The notes beneath the pieces are model-generated. The model saw only the letters and a program-made list of their open reading frames with translations, ran no database searches and had not been told where the DNA came from. From Palaemon carinicauda (lineage: Eukaryota; Arthropoda; Malacostraca; Decapoda; Palaemonidae), in NCBI RefSeq assembly GCF_036898095.1, contig NC_090765.1:35377829-35441828 (forward strand): a DNA stretch of 64,000 nucleotides. Direction: 5' to 3'. Numbering within the stretch: the first letter of the stretch is position 1; each line of letters starts with the position of its first letter. A program made the position numbers and the translations under genes. Positions 25,701-37,700 of this stretch are shown piece by piece.

Positions 25701-28700
25701 GGATACAGCCTTTGCTTTCCCTTCTTTTAAACTGGCTTATAGAGCGAGAGTCTGATATGACACAAGAGAAGTTCTCGGCTTGGGAGTTCATGCCTCTGCC
25801 CAGATAGACTTCTCAAATCTCGTAGACTCTCCCTGGCGCCTGGCCAGGAGATGCTCCAAGTTTTTTACAGGTCAACTTCACAGCTGTTTTCGAGCCTTTG
25901 AAGTTTTGCTGTACAATTATGTCATGCATAAACAAGGCTTTCAGGGATGGAAAGCGGTACCGCCTCAGTCGCTAACCCCGTCTGTTGCCGCACCTGCTCC
26001 CGTAGACCCTAAATGGGCTTTGCTGTAAGACATGCAGTCCAAGCTTGCGTCCTTGATAGAGGACTTTAATGCGGAGAAGGTTGCTGCCGAACCTTCTGGC
26101 CAACAACCTTCCAACCGGTCGGTTGTGCGCCCTGTTGACGCTGAGGTAACCTTCTCGCGTCTGCCAGTTGAGGTGGTTCCTCCACTGATGCGACCCAGTG
26201 TGGGTTGCCAGCCGCACGTTGACGTTAAGCGACGCTCGGAGGTGGTTGTTGACGTTCAGGACGTTCAACAACCAGCAGAGGTGACTTGTTTTGACGCAGT
26301 GCGTCAACCTCAGCAACCCGGTATGGTGTTGACTGCACAACCCAGACGGTCTAGACAGTCTCGGGTGGACGCTGTGCTTCCTCGCGCACCCATGGTTGTT
26401 GACAGTTCACAGACTGTGCAGCAGTTCCATGATGTTGCGTCCGGCTCCGTCACGCATGCACCAGTGCGACCGGACTCAGCGAGCCAGACGTTGCCCACTC
26501 CGTTGCCGTTTCCTCATCAGTTTTCGGATGAGGAACCCTCTGATGAGGACGTTGCTGAACAACAAGACGATCAGCCCCCAGAATAGATCAAGCCCTGCTA
26601 TCCATCCAGAAGATGCTGAAGAAGGAACGCTGCTCAGTCAGGCTGTGGATGAGTCTGGTATGGACGCTGTCATCCGTGGAACAATTTGTGTCACTAGGAA
26701 GACTACACCTCCGTCCTCTTCAATACCATCTAGCTTTTCACTGGAAAAAGGACAAGACGCTAGAAGCGGTCTCGATCCCGGTTTCCGAAAAGATAAAGTC
26801 TTGTCTGACTTGGTGGAAGGACAATATCAACCTAAGAGAGGGTCTTCCCCTGGCTGTTCAGACTCCCAACCACGTTCTCTTCTCGGACGCATCGGACGTG
26901 GGCTGGGGCGCGACACTAGACGGTCGGGAATGCTCAGGACTGTGGAACTCGAGTCAGAGGAGCATGCATATCAACTGCAAGGAGCTGTTGGCAGTACATC
27001 TGGCCTTGAAAAGCTTCAAGTCTCTCCTTCGAGGCAAAGTGGTGGAAGTTAACTCGGACAACACCACGGCCTTGGCGTACATCTCCAAACAAGGAGGTAC
27101 CCACTCACTGACGTTGTACGAGATCGCAAGGGACCTGCTCATCTGGTCAAAAGGTCAAGACATCTCCCTAGTAACGAGGTTCATCCAAGGCGACTTGAAC
27201 GTCATAGCAGATTGTCTCAGTCGGAAAGGGCAAGTAATTCCAACCGAATGGACCCTCCACAAGGATGTGTGCAAGAGACTTTGGGCCACTTGGGGTAAAC
27301 CATCCATAGATCTCTTTGCAACCTCGCTGACCAAGAGGCTTCCAATCTATTGCTCTCCAGTCCCGGACCCAGCAGCAATACATATAGATGCTTTCGTCCT
27401 AGATTGGTCACATTTGGATCTCTACGCATTCCCACCGTTCAAGATTGTCAACAAGGTACTGCAGAAGTTCGCCTCTCACGAAGGGACAAGGTTGACGTTA
27501 GTTGCTTCCCTCTGGCCCGCGAGAGAATGGTTCACCGAGATACTTCGATGGTTAGTAGACGTTCCCAGAAGTCTTCCTCTAAGGGTAGACCTTCTACGTC
27601 AGCCACACGTAAAGAAGGTACTCCAAAGCCTCCACGCTCTTCGTCTGACTGCCTTCAGACTATCGAAAGACTCTCGAGAGCTAGAGGCTTTTCGAAGGAA
27701 GCAGCCAGTGCGATTGCTAGAGCAAGGAGAGCGTCTTCCATTAGAGTCTACCAGTCGAAGTGGGAAGTCTTTCGAGACTGGTGCAAGTCAGTTTCTGTAT
27801 CCTCGACCAGTACCTCTGTAGCTCAAATAGCTGATTTTCTCTTATACCTGAGAAAAGGACGATCCCTTTCAGCTCCCACTATCAAGGGCTACGGAAGCAT
27901 GTTGGCATCGGTCTTCCGGCATAGAGGCTTAGATCTTTCCAAACATAAAGATCTGCAAGACCTCCTTAAGTCTTTTGAGACCACCAAGGAGCGTCGTTTG
28001 GCTACCCCTGGATGGAATTTAGACATGGTACTAAGATTCCTCATGTCAGACAGGTTGGAGCCGTTACAATCAGCCTCCCTGAAAGATCTCACTCTTAAGA
28101 CGCTTTTCCTGGTATGCTTAGCCTCGGCTAAAAGAGTCAGTGAGATTCATGCCTTCAGCAAGAACATCGGATTTTCGTCGGAAAAAGCCACTTGTTCGCT
28201 GCAACTTGGTTTTCTAGCCAAAAATGAGCTGCCTTCTCGGCCTTGGCCTAAATCTTTCGATATTCCCAGCTTATCGTAGATCGTAGGCAATGAACTAGAA
28301 AGAGTCTTATGCCCTGTTAGAGCTCTTAAGTTCTATTTAAAGCGTACTAAACCTTTACGAGGCCAATCTGAAGCTTTATGGTGTTCAGTTAAGAAACCAT
28401 CCTTGCCTATGTCAAAGAATGCTTGGTCAGACTTTATCAGATTGTTAATACGAGAAGCTCATTCACATCTGAGTGAGGAAGACCGAACTTTGCTTGAGGT
28501 GAAGACGCACGAAGTTAGAGCTGTAACAACTTCCGTGGCCTTTAAGCAAAATATATCTCTGCAAAGTATAATGGACGCAACCTATTGGAGAAGCAAGTCA
28601 GTGTTCGCGTCATTTTACTTGAAAGATGTCCAGTCTCTTTACGAGAACTGCTACACACTGGGACCATTCGTAGCAGCGAGTGCAGTAGTGGGTGAGGGCT

Positions 28701-31700
28701 CAACCACTACAATTCCCTAATTCCTTATCCTTTTAATCTGTCTCTTGAAATGTTGTTTTTTATGGGTTGTCCGGAAGGCTAAGAAGCCTTTCGCATCCTG
28801 GTTGATTTGGCGGGTGGTCAAAGTCATTTCTTGAGAGCACCTAGATTAGGGGTTTGATGAGGTCCTGTTGTATGGGTTGCAACCCTTGATACTTCAGCTC
28901 CTAGGGGTCGATCAGCATCCTAAGAGGATCGCGAGGCTCCGTAAGGAAGACGTACTTAAAAGGCAGAGTAATTGTTCAAGTCGACTTCCTTACCAGGTAC
29001 CTATTTATTTTGTTTTTGTTATTTTGATAACTTCTAAAATGAAATAAAAAACTCTTAGCTCATAAAATGTAAACATATATTACTGGTCTCTACCCACCAT
29101 CCTGGGTGTGAATCAGCTATATATTCACCGGCTAAGTTAAATATTTAAAAATGATATTTTAATTATAAAATAAATTTTTGAATATACTTACCCGGTGAAT
29201 ATATAAATTAAATGACCCTCCCTTCCTCCCCAATAGAGACGCAGTGGGACAAGGAGAAAATTGAGTCTTTGTTTACATAAGAGCTGGGTATCTGGTCGAC
29301 AGATGGCGCTGTTGGGCACACCCGCAACCTGTGTAGCGATCGCTGGCGAGTTTTTTCCGTAGAGTTTGTCTGTCGAGCAACAGAGTTGCAGCTATATATT
29401 CACCGGGTAAGTATATTCAAAAATTTATTTTATAATTAAAATATCATATTTAGCAAAAGGTAAGGAGGTGTATGTTGCGTTTATGGATCTGGAGAAAGCA
29501 TATGATAGAGCTGATAGGGAAGCAATGTGGAATGTGATGAGGTTATATGGAGTTGGTGGAAGGTTGTTGCAAGCAGTGAAAAGTTTCTACAAAGGTAGTA
29601 AAGCATGTGTTAGAATAGGAAATGAAGTGAGTGATTGGTTTCCGGTGAGAGTGGGGCTGAGACAGGGATGTGTGATGTCGCCGTGGTTGTTTAACTTGTA
29701 TGTTGATGGAGTGGTGAGAGAGGTGAATGCTCGAGTGCTTGGACGAGGATTAAAACTGGTAGACGAGAATGACCATGAATGGGAGGTAAATCAGTTGTTG
29801 TTTGCAGATGATACTGTACTGGTTGCAGACACAGAAGAGAAGCTTGACCGACTAGTGACAGAATTTGGAAGGGTGTGTGAGAGAAGGAAGTTGAGAGTTA
29901 ATGTGGGTAAGAGTAAGGTTATGAGATGTACGAGAAGGGAAGGTGGTGCAAGGTTGAATGTCATGTTGAATGGAGAGTTACTTGAGGAGGTGGATCAGTT
30001 TAAGTACTTGGGGTCTATTGTTGCAGCAAATGGTGGAGTGGAAGCAGATGTACGTCAGAGAGTGAATGAAGGTTGCAAAGTGTTGGGGGCAGTTAAGGGA
30101 GTAGTAAAAAATAGAGGGTTGGGCATGAATGTAAAGAGAGTTCTATATGAGAAAGTGATTGTACCAACTGTGATGTATGGATCGGAGTTGTGGGGAATGA
30201 AAGTGATGGAGAGACAGAAATTGAATGTGTTTGAGATGAAGTGTCTAAGGAGTATGGCTGGTGTATCTTGAGTAGATAGGGTTAGGAACGAAGTGGTGAG
30301 GGAGAGAACGGGTGTAAGAAATGAGTTAGCGGCTAGAGTGGATATGAATGTGTTGAGGTGGTTTGGCCATGTTGAGAGAATGGAAAATGGTTGTCTGCTA
30401 AAGAAGGTGATGAATGCAAGAGTTGATGGGAGAAGTACAAGAGGAAGGCCAAGGTTTGGGTGGATGGATGGTGTGAAGAAAGCTCTGGGTGATAGGAGGA
30501 TAGATGTGAGAGAGGCAAGAGAGCGTGCTAGAAATAGGAATGAATGGCGAGCGATTGTGACGCAGTTCCAGTAGGCCCTGCTGCTTCCTCCGGTGCCTTA
30601 GATGACCGCGGAGGTAGCAGCAGTAGGGGAGTCAGCATTATGAAGCTTCATCTGTGGTGGAAATGTGGGAGGTTGGGCTGTGGCACCCTAGCAGTACCAG
30701 CTGAACTCGGTTGAGTCCCTGATTAGGCTGAAGGAACATAGAGAGTAGAGGTCCCCTTTTTGTTTTGTTTCATTGTTGGTGTCGGCTACCCCCCAAAATT
30801 GGGGGAAGTGCCTTGGTATATGGATGGATGGACAAGTCAAATAATTTTGTCCCATGCGTCGATTTACACACTAAAAATTTTGAAGTTATGAATATTTTAA
30901 TTGGTAATTTCTAACTGTAAAATTATATTAGAATTATAATTGAGTCAAATTTTGTGAATCATAAGGATAGTATTGTATACCAGTCTACAGTTCACATGCT
31001 AATGCTTTTCACACCCCAATTGACCTTGTGTGTTTTTTTTCTTGCATTCATTCACTGTGTGTTTGGATTGTAATTATTTTGTTTTGTGGTTACTAGTATT
31101 TTTATAATTAATTTTCAAGTACTGTATTAGATATGTTATTAAATTTAATATTTATGAGCCATATATGTTTATATTTTGTGAATTATAAGTAGTAGTTTAC
31201 GTTTGTATTGCAAGTGCATTTCCTGCTGCGACTAACTGCGCTTGCTTTCATACTTTTATTTTTTTTTGGATAGATTCATATCCCACGTTTGAATATTACA
31301 GTAATGGATAGCCACGTTATTTTATGATTTCCTTGCACATACCCTTTTTCTACTTTGCTTTCTAACCATTGTTAGGGTTAATTAACCCTGACAATGGTTT
31401 GAAAGTTTATAGGGCAAGCGTTAGTGCAGTGCCCAAGAAAGTTTGTTTAGTTTTCTTAATATAGTTTTCTTTAATTTTAAGGGGTATATTACTATATTGA
31501 AAATATCAGTGTCATTTTAAATTTCCAGTTTTTCTACTCACAAGAACAAAATATACATTCCAAATCATCTTGGTCTGGTCAATATTATTACTTAATGTTA
31601 ATAAAACAAAGTTGTTTAGGTATTCTAGTTTATGACTGTATATTAAGCCTTGGATTGGGAAGCTGGTGAACTTTGCGGAGCTCGTAGGAACATATCTCAA

Positions 31701-34700
31701 TGTTTATAATGGAAATCAATGAGAAAATGCACTTTAATTAATGAATTATCACTTGGCTAATGTTTCCTTGGGAACGGAACTCGTTCATGTAGCAATGCAT
31801 TGGTGTAGTTTGTCATTTTTATAGCAAGTTTATTTAGAATTAAGAATTAATTTTCTTTATTGTTTTCACAGGAAACAGAATACCCAGTTTATGTGTTGGA
31901 CCTTATGGTAATGTGCTGGTCACAACAACCAAGACTAAGACCATCAGCTTCCCAGATTGTGTCAATTGCTTCAGCCCCGGAGTTCACTCACTTACTTGAT
32001 GTAGCTTCTCTTGATCATTCATTAAATATAATGGATGCCATTAGAGTACCACCTATCTTGGTAAAAGATGAAGGTATGTCCCTAATATAATATTATATAC
32101 TTCAAGACAATCTTTTAATTGTGACTGATAAATGCATTTTTAACTTTTTTGTTCATAAAAAAATACCCATGTATTTTACTTTTGTGCTTATCTTTGATGG
32201 GGTGTCAGTTGTGATGTTCAGTGAAGGTGAGCAACCCATGATAATAGGAAGCGTAAATGCTTGATGTACTATGGTTAGGAGTGCTACTGTTAAAATGATC
32301 TATTTGACAATATGTCTTGCTTCAAATAGTTTTTTTTTTTTTTGTTTATCAATACATAACAAATTTTTGTGTCTGTTCTTCATGTAGTTGCCAGTATACT
32401 GTGTTTTTTCATTTTCATTTTTTATGCTGTGTTAGTTTGCCATTATGTGCAAGGCTTAAGTTCTGTGAATATGTTCTTGTGCTTGTATAGCTTTATAAGC
32501 CATGTTTTGGATGTGTTGTTTTCATTAAATTCACTTCAGGGGAGTTGTAAATTATTCAAAGGAGTAACCATGGGGCGAAAGGTACACTGCAAAAGATTGG
32601 ATATTGTAGTGGCAGCATCTCAGTGACAAACTACAAATGTTTTATCTTCACATTACCTGATAAAACTTTGTACAAATACATACAAGATTTTTTTAGTCAA
32701 GATTATTTATTTTCCGCAGGGGATAGTCCGCTTTGAATTTATTTTTAACTTATTGCTTTAAAATTAGGTTCTTTCATACATTTTTACTTGTTTTTTATTA
32801 CTTTATAAAACTTAGTTTATGATAATGTAAGTTGTCTTTTAAATTTGGGTAATATGAAATTATATAAATGTTAAGTTTTTCCTAGTCTTAGAATGATTTG
32901 GCTTATCTATTTCTTTTAAAAAGTTTCCTGATCTATAGGTATTCTTTTTTATTGTTTAAATTCATTAACATAGTTAGGTCCATAATAAGAGAGATGATGA
33001 TGTATAATTTTGCAATTGAATAAGTTTAGTCTGCTGCATTTTTATATCACAGATAAAACTGAGTGGAATACAAGTATATAGTTTATTTAAGAAAAAAAAA
33101 TTCAAATTAGACTGAAATATTTTGTTATTAAATTCTTCTTTGCTCTAACTTTCGATATATGTTATAAGAAATAGTTTCCCTTATAATCTGTTAGTAATAT
33201 ACCGGTAATTTTTGTTTATGGAAATAAAAGGCAAGGCTTTCCTACTTTTATTTTATTCTTGGTTCTATAAGATTTAATATAACTAGAGTATTTTATTCTA
33301 GATGGTGAGTTAGTAGTCCGGGACCAAGGCAGCGTGTGGGTTAGTCGTACATCTCCACAACTTGACATGGTTGGGGCAGGAGAGTGGGGATGGAATGAAT
33401 ACACAAGTATTGAAGGTTTGCCTGATGCCATTACTGCTATGTGTTGTGTTGGACAGTATGTATGGCTTGGAGATAATGCTGGAAATATCCATGGTTACAA
33501 GTAAGTTTGATATGTTTTTTTTTTACTTAATTATCAAGTTTTTTTTTTATTAAGATACATTTCTTAATGTTGTTAATGATATTGATGGTATAAGACATGA
33601 ATTGTTAATGATATTGGTGGTATAAAACATGAAAAAAAATTATCATATGAGAGATACAACGGAAGAATACCAATAAAATAGCAAGTAATGTACTGTAGTT
33701 AGGTGGCTAGTACCTCTATGAATGTAATATAAGGTATATCATGGTTTCAACCCAGTATCTTAAAGCATATAGGATTTTTATGGCTTTAGTATTTTTTTTG
33801 GATATGTTCTAGGCTAATTATCTGCAAGTTCAAGATATCAAATTTTTACATGATATTCCTGAGGTGAGAGGTGCTTGTATGGAGGGAGAATTCAATTTAA
33901 AGACTGAATATTTCTTCATGATTTTATGGAAGGCAATCACAGAACCAAAGAAAAGAAGACTTAAATATATACTGATTCAAATTATTCATCTATGGTAGAT
34001 CAGTCAGTGAAATCTACTCAAATGAGATTTAGCTCCATTTATGGAAGATTATAGTTTAGGCCAATATTATGTCAAGTAAAGTGGCAGAGAAGCCTATATC
34101 AAATCAAATTTATTTTTGCCTTTTCATTTACTACTTACATGCCTAAAATTGTCTGATACATGACAAATTAGTATAACGGAACAGTTGGGGGGAATTCACA
34201 AAGAGATATTCCTTTGTTTTAGTCTATACAGCTTGGTTGACCAGAGAAGTGTTAGTTATAGGATAAAGTGTCTACCATTAGTTGGAAAGCCTGTCTTTTA
34301 CCCAATATTATTTTAAGAGTTCTGCCCTTTATTATCAAAAGGTATTTAATAGGACACCATGACCTAAAGGAAATTATTGACTTTTTAACTTGTTGGGGAT
34401 GCAGTAATACTAAAAGTAATTCTGAAATACCAGGTGTTTTGACTAATTTTACATCAAGATTCTTGTTATGCACTTGAGAACTTGCAGTTAGATGGAGAAT
34501 CTTCCTATTCTGAAAGCTAGAGATCATGATATTGCATATGTGGCTACCTCACTTTATTTTACAAGAATTTATCCTTGGAAATTTCTTGTTTATTTATATA
34601 GATTTTAGGCTCTATAGATATAAAATATTCATAGCTCGAATAATTTTTGTACCAAGATGAGTTAACTTGGGCATCACCTAAAAAAGGGCTTGAGGCTTGG

Positions 34701-37700
34701 GTAAAACTTTTATTCACTTATTGGTGAAATTGGAAGTTTTGATATTTATACAGTACTGTACTGTATATGAAAGGTATTTTTATCAGGTAGGTATATATCA
34801 GTGGTTCATGGTGACCACGGGGCAAGGTTTCTGCATAGCAGTATGAGTACAATACCATGTTGGTTGGTCCCCAATAGGAAGAACTATTTTTGTAGGGCAA
34901 ATCTTTGTTTTTTTTTATTCTAAGGTTAAGCTAACACTTCGATATTAGCAATGTGACTCTGGTAAGTATCAAATTAATAAATTTTATAATTGAAATTCTG
35001 TTTCTGATGTCATTGCAGCATGATTGACTACAGCAGAGTCTTTAGCTACTGCCTTGAACCTGATGCCCCACAGTCATCCCCCGTACGATCGCTCTGCAGC
35101 ATACACGCTCTTGGACGTGTGGCTGTTGCTCTTTGCAATGGTCGACTTTTCTTGTGTAGTTCTGATGTCACACCAACATCACCTGTCTTAGGAGAAGGGA
35201 GTTTTGTCATGACTGAATTAGCTGGTTCTACTCAACAAATTCACTGTTTGGCTGTTGCTCATATTCCATCTGCATGGTAAGTGATCTTTATTACATATTT
35301 GTAAGGTGTACATAATCTTTATACTATTTCTATGAACTTTCTTGATGTTCTTTATGCTTCTTTTCCAGAAGCTCAGTTCATTGATGGTTACTCCTAGAAT
35401 TTGATAAAAATTTTCTCATTTTCTTTCCTTTCAAAAGTTATGTGACCCTAGTAAAGTAATTAAACCATCTAGTGGTTTATGGTAAGAAGTGGCATTGGTA
35501 GTACCTTTCAGTTAATAATAAAAAAGATTATTTATATATTCACCTTATGTTTATATTGCTTCTTCTCCAGAAGCTCAGTTTATTGATGTTTACCCCCAAA
35601 ATGTAATAAATATTTTCCTATTTTCTTTCCTTTCAAAAGGTATAGGTAAAGTACCTATGAGAAACCCATACAATTCACAGCCTTTTGTACTAAAGATTAT
35701 ACCATTAGCTCATTACACAAACATTCTGAAAGAAAAAACAAAATTTGAATGATAACATTTATTTCAATACTTACCAGGGGCTCAACTAAGTCCTCTTTTG
35801 CCTCCACACTGATTAGTGATGCTAAGAGATCTTTTAAATTCAAGTGAAACGTCATATATTTAGTTACCCAAGCCAAGTTCTTTAATAAAAAGTGTCAGTA
35901 TGAATGAGCTTCGCAGAGGAAGCGAGGTGAACCCCAGGTAAGTATTGAAATAAAGTTTATTATTCAAATTCTGTTTCTCTTTTCAGAATGTGTGCATAAT
36001 GCCATAATCTTTAGTACAAAAGGATGTAAATTTTCTCATAGATTTGTGAACAATAGTATAATATTTGTTGGTTAACACTAATTAATTATCATTATTAGTT
36101 ATCCTTATTATCATTATTACTCTTATTAATTGCATCATCATTATTATTTCTATTAACTTTATTATTTTATTTTCATAAACACCATTATTATTATAGTACT
36201 GTATAACCCTAGTTGAAATTGCTACAAGTCCATGGACCCTACTAGGGAAATCATCCCTGTATGAAAAAGAAAAGAAACTAAGAAATGGGAATTAAACTAT
36301 AAAGGGAAATAGTAAAGATTAAAAAAAATTTAAATAGAGAAGTAACAGATAAAATATGAAACAACACTCATCAACCTACTCAAGAAAAATCCAATTATAA
36401 AACTGGGAAATTATTCATCCATTCTAATGTTTAATTTTGAAAACAAGTCTCTATGAATTAATGTGGTTAAAAAAATAGGGTGGTTAAAAATAAACAAAAT
36501 GTACCAAGACGTAAGCTTAAATGGTTCGGTGATTCAATGTATAAAATATCTGTAAATTTAGAATAATGTACAGTACTCTGTAATTATGCATACCCCAGCA
36601 TTTAGATCTCTAAGAACTAGAAAAGTAAAGATGCAGAAACATATGCAAAAGTACAAGAGGAGAGAGTTTATTTTGCCTCATAGAAGATTCAGGAATTATT
36701 TATTAAACAGATTATTGAGTAAGTTTTGATTATTTAACTATATTTGTGGTTTTATCTATGAAAATACAGTATTTAGTTTCAGAAAACTAATGTGTTCTCA
36801 ACCATTGTGTACCATATACTCTATGTAACAGTCTATAGAGATTATAACATATTCAAAACATGTTATTGAAATGCTATTTTCATGATAATTTCTACTTTTA
36901 GACCTGTAATTTTATCAAATTTTTGTACTGTTAGAATTTTAAAAATCAGCTAAAATGTTAGTTACATGGTATTTTTCTCTTAAGGTCATTGTGGTGTGGT
37001 GGAAGTGAGGGTACTATGAGCATCTTTTCTCTACGAGATGATGGTCTGGTTACTAGTCAAGATGCTGTGTCTCACTTTTCTACTTCCACTCCACCTCCTA
37101 CAAGTGATGCATGTGATGTTTTGATTCTACATTCCCCAACAAATCCCTCGAGTGTCTTGCCACATTTGCGAAATTCCATGTGGTCCTACGTGTATCCAGG
37201 TAAGTTTATTCAATAAATTTAGTTCATGCAACTTTTGATTATGTAGGAGTCAATAGTTCAATAAATCTTACCCAACATTTATTGTACTATATATTTTACA
37301 AGCACAGCTTAGTTGACATATTAAATAATTAGAGAATTAGTAGTGGGTTTGTATGACTAGCCCTCCTATATCTTTATCTCAAGAACTGCTAATACACTTC
37401 ATGGTTGTTAGATGCCACCATATACAATCCATCAATTTCATTTTATCAAGTTTGGTGTGCATCTCATTTAGTGATGCTAATTTCATTTGAGGATTTTTTT
37501 TATTGTGATTGTAGCTATATCATATTAAGATTTTAATACAATGTCCAAGCTGTGTCTTCTGAAATAAAATCTTGTGTAGTCTGTAATAAGACTTGTATGT
37601 ACGAGTATAAGTTTGACACTCGTAAGATATCATTCACATTTTGAATCAGAGTATGTAATTCAAGATAGATTCGATGAATTTAGGGATCTACCAGATCAAA

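Larger units (their letters stand above)
22983..29447 (+). mobile_element. DIRS-like tyrosine-recombinase retrotransposon inserted in RTE copy C
   Basis: The element is bounded by inverted terminal repeats (about 23000-23156 and 29254-29409) whose outer tips differ. It contains an internal complementary region at 29115-29205 matching both tips. Gene order is gag-like region, pol fragment with RNase H, then an overlapping tyrosine recombinase frame. No long target duplication is seen; only ATTT/TTT is shared at the two junctions, as expected for integration by a tyrosine recombinase. Base composition is more GC-rich than the flanking intron. The RT catalytic core is missing and the recombinase has one stop, so this copy should not be autonomous. 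Confidence 0.93.

Noticed and set aside
31370..31390. Interstitial telomere repeat (AGGGTTA-like)
   Set aside because: Only one unit in each direction, explained by the palindrome.
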